From Pseudanabaena sp. UBA1465 (lineage in GTDB: Bacteria > Cyanobacteriota > Cyanobacteriia > Pseudanabaenales > Pseudanabaenaceae), in assembly GCA_002325645.1 (NCBI GenBank), contig DCSN01000135.1:1-8683 (forward strand): 8,683 nucleotides of DNA. The letters are read 5' to 3'. The translations under genes and the position numbers were made by a program. Numbering within the stretch: the first letter of the stretch is position 1; every line of letters begins with the position of its first letter. The notes under the pieces are model-generated. The model was not told where the DNA came from, made no database searches, and saw only the letters and a program-made list of their open reading frames with translations. This document shows positions 5,579 to 8,683 of this stretch, in pieces.

Positions 5579-6592
5579 GTGACTATCAGGGTAGCGATTA
5601 ACGGATTTGGACGCATCGGACGTAATTTCCTCAGATGCTGGGCAGGTCGCAAAGAAACAAACATAGAAGTAGTGGGACTTAATGATACTTCTGATCCTAG
5701 AACTAACGCTCATTTGCTGAAGTATGACTCCATGCTCGGCAAATTTGACGCTGATGTTAGCGCCGATGACACGACGATCACGGTCAATGGCAGAACCATC
5801 AAAACTGTTTCCGATCGCAATCCTGACAATCTACCTTGGAAAGATTGGGGAGTCGATCTGATTATTGAATCGACGGGCGTATTCATCGACAAAGTTGGCG
5901 CTAGCAGACATATCAATGCAGGCGCGAAGAAAGTCCTGATCACGGCTCCTGGAAAAAATGAAGATGGTACGTTTGTAGTTGGTGTCAACGATGACCAATA
6001 CAACCATGACATCCACAACATCATCAGTAATGCAAGCTGCACCACCAACTGCTTAGCACCTGTCGCTAAAGTCCTTCTCGAAAACTTTGGCATCGTTAAG
6101 GGTGTGATGACCACCACCCACAGCTACACTGGCGACCAACGTTTGCTTGATGCAAGCCACCGCGATTTGCGTCGGGCTAGAGCCGCCGCTTTGAGCATTG
6201 TACCTACCTCCACAGGTGCGGCTAAGGCAGTGGCGCTCGTATTGCCCCAATTGGCTGGCAAGCTCAACGGTATTGCTTTGCGTGTCCCAACCCCTAACGT
6301 TTCCGTAGTTGACTTTGTGGTTGAAGTCGAAAAGCATACGATCGCTCAGGAAGTAAACGAAGCTTTCCGTGTTGCTGCTGAAGGCTCCATGAAGGGTATT
6401 TTGGAATATAACGAATTACCCCTTGTATCGATCGACTATCGTGGTAGCGATGCCTCCTCCATCGTTGACTCTTCCTTGACTATGGTTATGGGTGGCAACA
6501 TGGTTAAGGTGGTGGCATGGTATGACAACGAGTGGGGCTATAGCCAACGGGTTGTTGATCTAGCCGAAATTGTTGCTAAGAACTGGAAATAA
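5579..6592 (+). CDS. gap2: Glyceraldehyde-3-phosphate dehydrogenase, Gap2 (photosynthetic/GapA-like) type
   Basis: This 337-residue cytosolic enzyme interconverts 1,3-bisphosphoglycerate and glyceraldehyde-3-phosphate. The Rossmann motif is NGFGRIGR (8-15). The catalytic Cys154 lies in SNASCTTNCLAP and the partner His181 in TTTHSYTGDQ. The C-terminal WYDNEWGYS is intact. NDTSDPRTNAHLLKYDSMLG (35-54) and LLDASHRDLRRARAA (189-203) are characteristic of cyanobacterial Gap2 and chloroplast GapA rather than glycolytic Gap1, so NADPH use in the Calvin cycle, with dual NAD(P) activity, is expected from the family. The start is GTG at 5579, with AAAGGG 9 nt upstream; MTIRVAINGFGR is the normal N-terminus. 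It stands alone, with a 435-bp gap before it and a terminator right after. CP12/PRK regulation is likely by family but cannot be seen here. Confidence 0.97.
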   Translation: MTIRVAINGFGRIGRNFLRCWAGRKETNIEVVGLNDTSDPRTNAHLLKYDSMLGKFDADVSADDTTITVNGRTIKTVSDRNPDNLPWKDWGVDLIIESTGVFIDKVGASRHINAGAKKVLITAPGKNEDGTFVVGVNDDQYNHDIHNIISNASCTTNCLAPVAKVLLENFGIVKGVMTTTHSYTGDQRLLDASHRDLRRARAAALSIVPTSTGAAKAVALVLPQLAGKLNGIALRVPTPNVSVVDFVVEVEKHTIAQEVNEAFRVAAEGSMKGILEYNELPLVSIDYRGSDASSIVDSSLTMVMGGNMVKVVAWYDNEWGYSQRVVDLAEIVAKNWK

Positions 6593-6600
6593 TTAATCAT

Positions 6601-6637
6601 AAAAAAGAGGGTGGTGCAAAGCACCACCCTCTTTTTT
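6601..6637 (+). terminator. Strong hairpin terminator after gap2
   Basis: A perfect 17-bp stem (6601-6617 with 6621-6637) and AAA loop has a GC-rich core GAGGGTGGTGC, flanked by six A on the left and six T on the right. It is a classic bidirectional intrinsic terminator, 8 nt after the stop codon. Confidence 0.93.
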
Positions 6638-6640
6638 GTG

Positions 6641-6703
6641 ATTACAGAGCTTTGCGCTTTCAAAAATATTTCTGGCTTTCAAGTAACCGCAAAGTGCTGT
6701 AAT
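6641..6703. repeat. 63-bp element with 16-bp imperfect terminal inverted repeats
   Basis: ATTACAGAGCTTTGCG (6641-6656) is the inverted counterpart of CGCAAAGTGCTGTAAT (6688-6703), at 14 of 16 positions. GCTTTCAA occurs twice inside (6656-6663 and 6675-6682). The right end matches the left edge of the patch at 2373-2387 at 14 of 15. This looks like a short dispersed palindromic element with no coding capacity. No target duplication is visible. Confidence 0.5.
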
Positions 6704-6729
6704 ACCGCTATTTTGCTGATGTATGCCCA

Positions 6730-6735
6730 TAGAAT
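6730..6735 (+). promoter_or_regulatory. Candidate -10 for the adenylate cyclase gene
   Basis: TAGAAT differs from TATAAT at one base. It would place the transcript start near 6742, about 31 nt before ATG 6773 and after the in-frame ATG at 6734, which favours the downstream start. No matching -35 is seen at normal spacing. Confidence 0.3.
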
Positions 6736-6772
6736 GTTGCAGTTAGATCATGATTTTGCATTGGCAATCATA

Positions 6773-8683
6773 ATGAAACTTCGTTCCTCTTTGGTGAATT
6801 TTGGTGCTTTTTGTAAACGCAATCATCAGCAACTAGTTGCGGGTTTGATTACTTTCTCGGTGTCCCTAGGGACACTGACACTGCGAGACAATGGCGCTTT
6901 TAAGCAGGTTGAACTTTGGAGTTATGACACCTTGATGCGATCGCAACTCAACGAACCTAGCGATCGCCGTATAGTTATTGTCGAAATTGCCGAGGCAGAT
7001 ATTCAAAGATTTAGATGGCCATTTTCTGATCGACTATTTGCTCAACTAATTAAGCAAATCTCAGCAGCTAAACCCGCAGCGATCGGGATTGATAAATATC
7101 TTGATATTCCTGTGATGGAAGGACGAGATGAATTAGTATCTGCCATCAAAAATGCGGGTAATGTGGTTAATGCCAAATTCGACCAGACCGTAAAAGGTAT
7201 TACCAAAATCATTCCTGCTAAGGACCTAGATCAAATTAGTCTGCATGGTTATGTCAATCTGCAAACTGACAAAGGCGCGACGGTGCGGCGGGCGGCGATC
7301 GTCGGCGAGTCGGATTCCTTTGCCTTTGCGATCGCCAATTTATATTTGCAAAATGTTCATAACAAGCCCATAAACTTTAATCCCACTGCAATTCAGTTTA
7401 CGGCGGGAACCCAAATAATTCCTAGACTGACGCGGAATTATGGAGCCTATCGCAAGGAAGATGATAGCGGCTATCAAATGATGATTCGCTATCGTGGTAA
7501 GCCGCGTTCCTTTCAACATATCAGGGCAAGCGATGTAATTGATGGGCGCATTACTGCTGAGCAATTTCGCGATCGCCTTGTTTTAATCGGCGTAACGGCG
7601 GAAAGCCTCAAAGATAGCTACCCCACAGCCGTTACCGTTGATGAAGAGTTAATGTATGGGGTGGAAATCCATGCCAATATCATCAGTCAGTTAATTAGTG
7701 CGACCTTAGACGATCGCCAATTTATTCGGGTATGGTCTAATGATCCCGAAAATCTTTGGATTTTAGTTTGGGCGATCATTGGTGGCGGAATCGCCGCATT
7801 TATTCCCAACGCTTTTAAAAATATTAGTCTCTTAGCCGCCCTATCGATTGGTTTAACAGCCACCAGTTACTTTGCCTTTGCCCAAGCCCTATGGCTCCCC
7901 ATATTCCCAACTCTATTAGGTTTGATTGCTGCCAACGTGCTAGTTACGGCTTATCAACTGGCAATTCAGCAATCGGAGCGAAAAATTTTGATGGGGCTAT
8001 TTTCGCGCCATGTTTCTAAAGAGTTAGTTGATATTATTTGGACTAATCGTGAGCAATTCATGGAAGCAGGTCGGATTACAGGGCAGGAGGTCTATGTGAC
8101 GGTCTTATTTACGGATATGCGGAACTTTAGTACGGCGGCGGAAGCGCAAGCCCCTGGGGAAACTTTAAATTGGCTGAATAATTATTTAGGGACGATCGCC
8201 AATGAAGTTTTAGCTCACGGCGGCATGGTTGATAAATATATCGGTGATGCGGTGATGGCAGTTTTTGGTGTACCAATTCCTCACGCCAATGAGATCGAGC
8301 GTACCCGTGATGCCCATTCTGCGGTCGATGCGGCCCTTGCGATCGCCGATAAACTTAAGGAAATGAATGAGATCTGGGTCGCGCAAGGATTACCCCCCGT
8401 CACCACAGGGATTGGGATCAACTCTGGCACTGTAATTGCAGGTAGTTTGGGTAGCTCTGAACGCTTAGAGTATTCAGTTTTAGGGGATGCCGTGAATATA
8501 GCGGCGCGACTCGAAAGTTTTAATAAAGAAGTGGATGGCGGACCTCATCATATTTTGATCAGTGAAGAGACTCATCAACGGCTCAATGACAATTTTCAAA
8601 CTGAGTTTGTGGGGAAATATGCCCTTAAGGGGAAAAAGCAAGAAACAGGCATTTATCGAGTTTTAGCTCACAAGCGAAAGCCC
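6773..8683 (+). CDS. CHASE2-domain class III adenylate cyclase (3' end outside window)
   Basis: The frame is open for 637 codons to the window edge. A basic N-terminus and one membrane helix (about 20-36) precede an extracytoplasmic CHASE2 sensor (about 40-315; RRIVIVEIAEADIQ, AAIGIDKYLD, RDRLVLIGVTAESLKDSYPT, YGVEIHANIISQL). Three membrane helices follow at about 328-344, 351-370 and 373-394, then a linker (FSRHVSKELVDII) and the catalytic domain from about 438. Metal-binding Asp448 (LFTDMRNF) and Asp492 (DKYIGDAVMAVFG), adenine-specifying Lys488, and transition-state Asn575 and Arg579 (GDAVNIAARLE) are present. The second base-specifying position is Ser568 (EYSVLGD), where class IIIb cyclases usually have Thr. 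It should make cAMP from ATP in response to an unknown signal. An in-frame ATG at 6734 would add 13 residues; neither start has a good Shine-Dalgarno. Little of the protein is likely missing, since the cyclase domain appears complete. Confidence 0.95.
   Translation, partial: MKLRSSLVNFGAFCKRNHQQLVAGLITFSVSLGTLTLRDNGAFKQVELWSYDTLMRSQLNEPSDRRIVIVEIAEADIQRFRWPFSDRLFAQLIKQISAAKPAAIGIDKYLDIPVMEGRDELVSAIKNAGNVVNAKFDQTVKGITKIIPAKDLDQISLHGYVNLQTDKGATVRRAAIVGESDSFAFAIANLYLQNVHNKPINFNPTAIQFTAGTQIIPRLTRNYGAYRKEDDSGYQMMIRYRGKPRSFQHIRASDVIDGRITAEQFRDRLVLIGVTAESLKDSYPTAVTVDEELMYGVEIHANIISQLISATLDDRQFIRVWSNDPENLWILVWAIIGGGIAAFIPNAFKNISLLAALSIGLTATSYFAFAQALWLPIFPTLLGLIAANVLVTAYQLAIQQSERKILMGLFSRHVSKELVDIIWTNREQFMEAGRITGQEVYVTVLFTDMRNFSTAAEAQAPGETLNWLNNYLGTIANEVLAHGGMVDKYIGDAVMAVFGVPIPHANEIERTRDAHSAVDAALAIADKLKEMNEIWVAQGLPPVTTGIGINSGTVIAGSLGSSERLEYSVLGDAVNIAARLESFNKEVDGGPHHILISEETHQRLNDNFQTEFVGKYALKGKKQETGIYRVLAHKRKP

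Noticed and set aside
6734..6772. In-frame ATG at 6734 as an earlier start of the cyclase
   Set aside because: There is no ribosome site, it overlaps the best -10 candidate (6730-6735), and the extra residues are not needed before the membrane helix. It is not excluded.
7340..7564. Minus-strand frame of 74 codons within the CHASE2 region
   Set aside because: It is antisense to the cyclase, with no motif or ribosome site.
1..8683. CRISPR array, tRNA, rRNA or intact insertion sequence
   Set aside because: I read both strands and found no regularly spaced repeats of CRISPR length, no tRNA cloverleaf, no rRNA segment and no transposase.

Overview
The window looks like a piece of a cyanobacterial chromosome. 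I count about 14 copies of the HIP1 octamer GCGATCGC in under 9 kb, far above chance. The gene content also fits: a chloroplast-type Gap2 glyceraldehyde-3-phosphate dehydrogenase, a CHASE2 adenylate cyclase, a stand-alone LON-domain protein, a small conserved cyanobacterial protein, and a SphR-type Pho box. The moderately AT-rich DNA and dispersed small palindromes would fit a Pseudanabaena-like filamentous genus, but that placement is inference.

Layout. On the minus strand, 1-1854 holds the N-terminal 618 residues of a membrane receptor (helical sensor, HAMP, PAS, coiled coil) ending in the start of a SpoIIE/RsbU-type PP2C phosphatase; its C-terminus lies outside the window. Three 8-bp repeats on an exact 11-bp period (1920-1949) lie upstream of it and match the cyanobacterial Pho box. 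From 2091 all recognised intact genes are on the plus strand: a 73-residue small protein; a long perfect hairpin within a repeat-like patch (about 2371-2448); the SRP RNA gene ffs (about 2532-2625); argG (2664-3863); a bacterial PH-domain membrane protein (3919-4356); a LON substrate-binding-domain protein (4502-5143); gap2 (5579-6592); and a CHASE2 class III adenylate cyclase (6773 to the window edge, C-terminus cut off).

Strong hairpin terminators follow argG, the PH-domain gene and gap2, so most genes look like separate transcription units rather than one operon. ffs and argG are only about 38 nt apart. The 435-bp gap before gap2 holds the gap2 promoter region and, on the minus strand, a possible frameshifted remnant of an unidentified gene.

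Functionally this is a mixed neighbourhood: housekeeping genes (SRP RNA, arginine biosynthesis, carbon metabolism) between two membrane signalling proteins (a predicted phosphate-regulated phosphatase and a cAMP-producing cyclase). I see no CRISPR array, tRNA, rRNA, intact transposon or obvious defence system. The most noteworthy signals are the Pho box in front of the phosphatase receptor, the dispersed palindromic repeat, the terminator hairpin abutting a start codon, and the frameshifted remnant.
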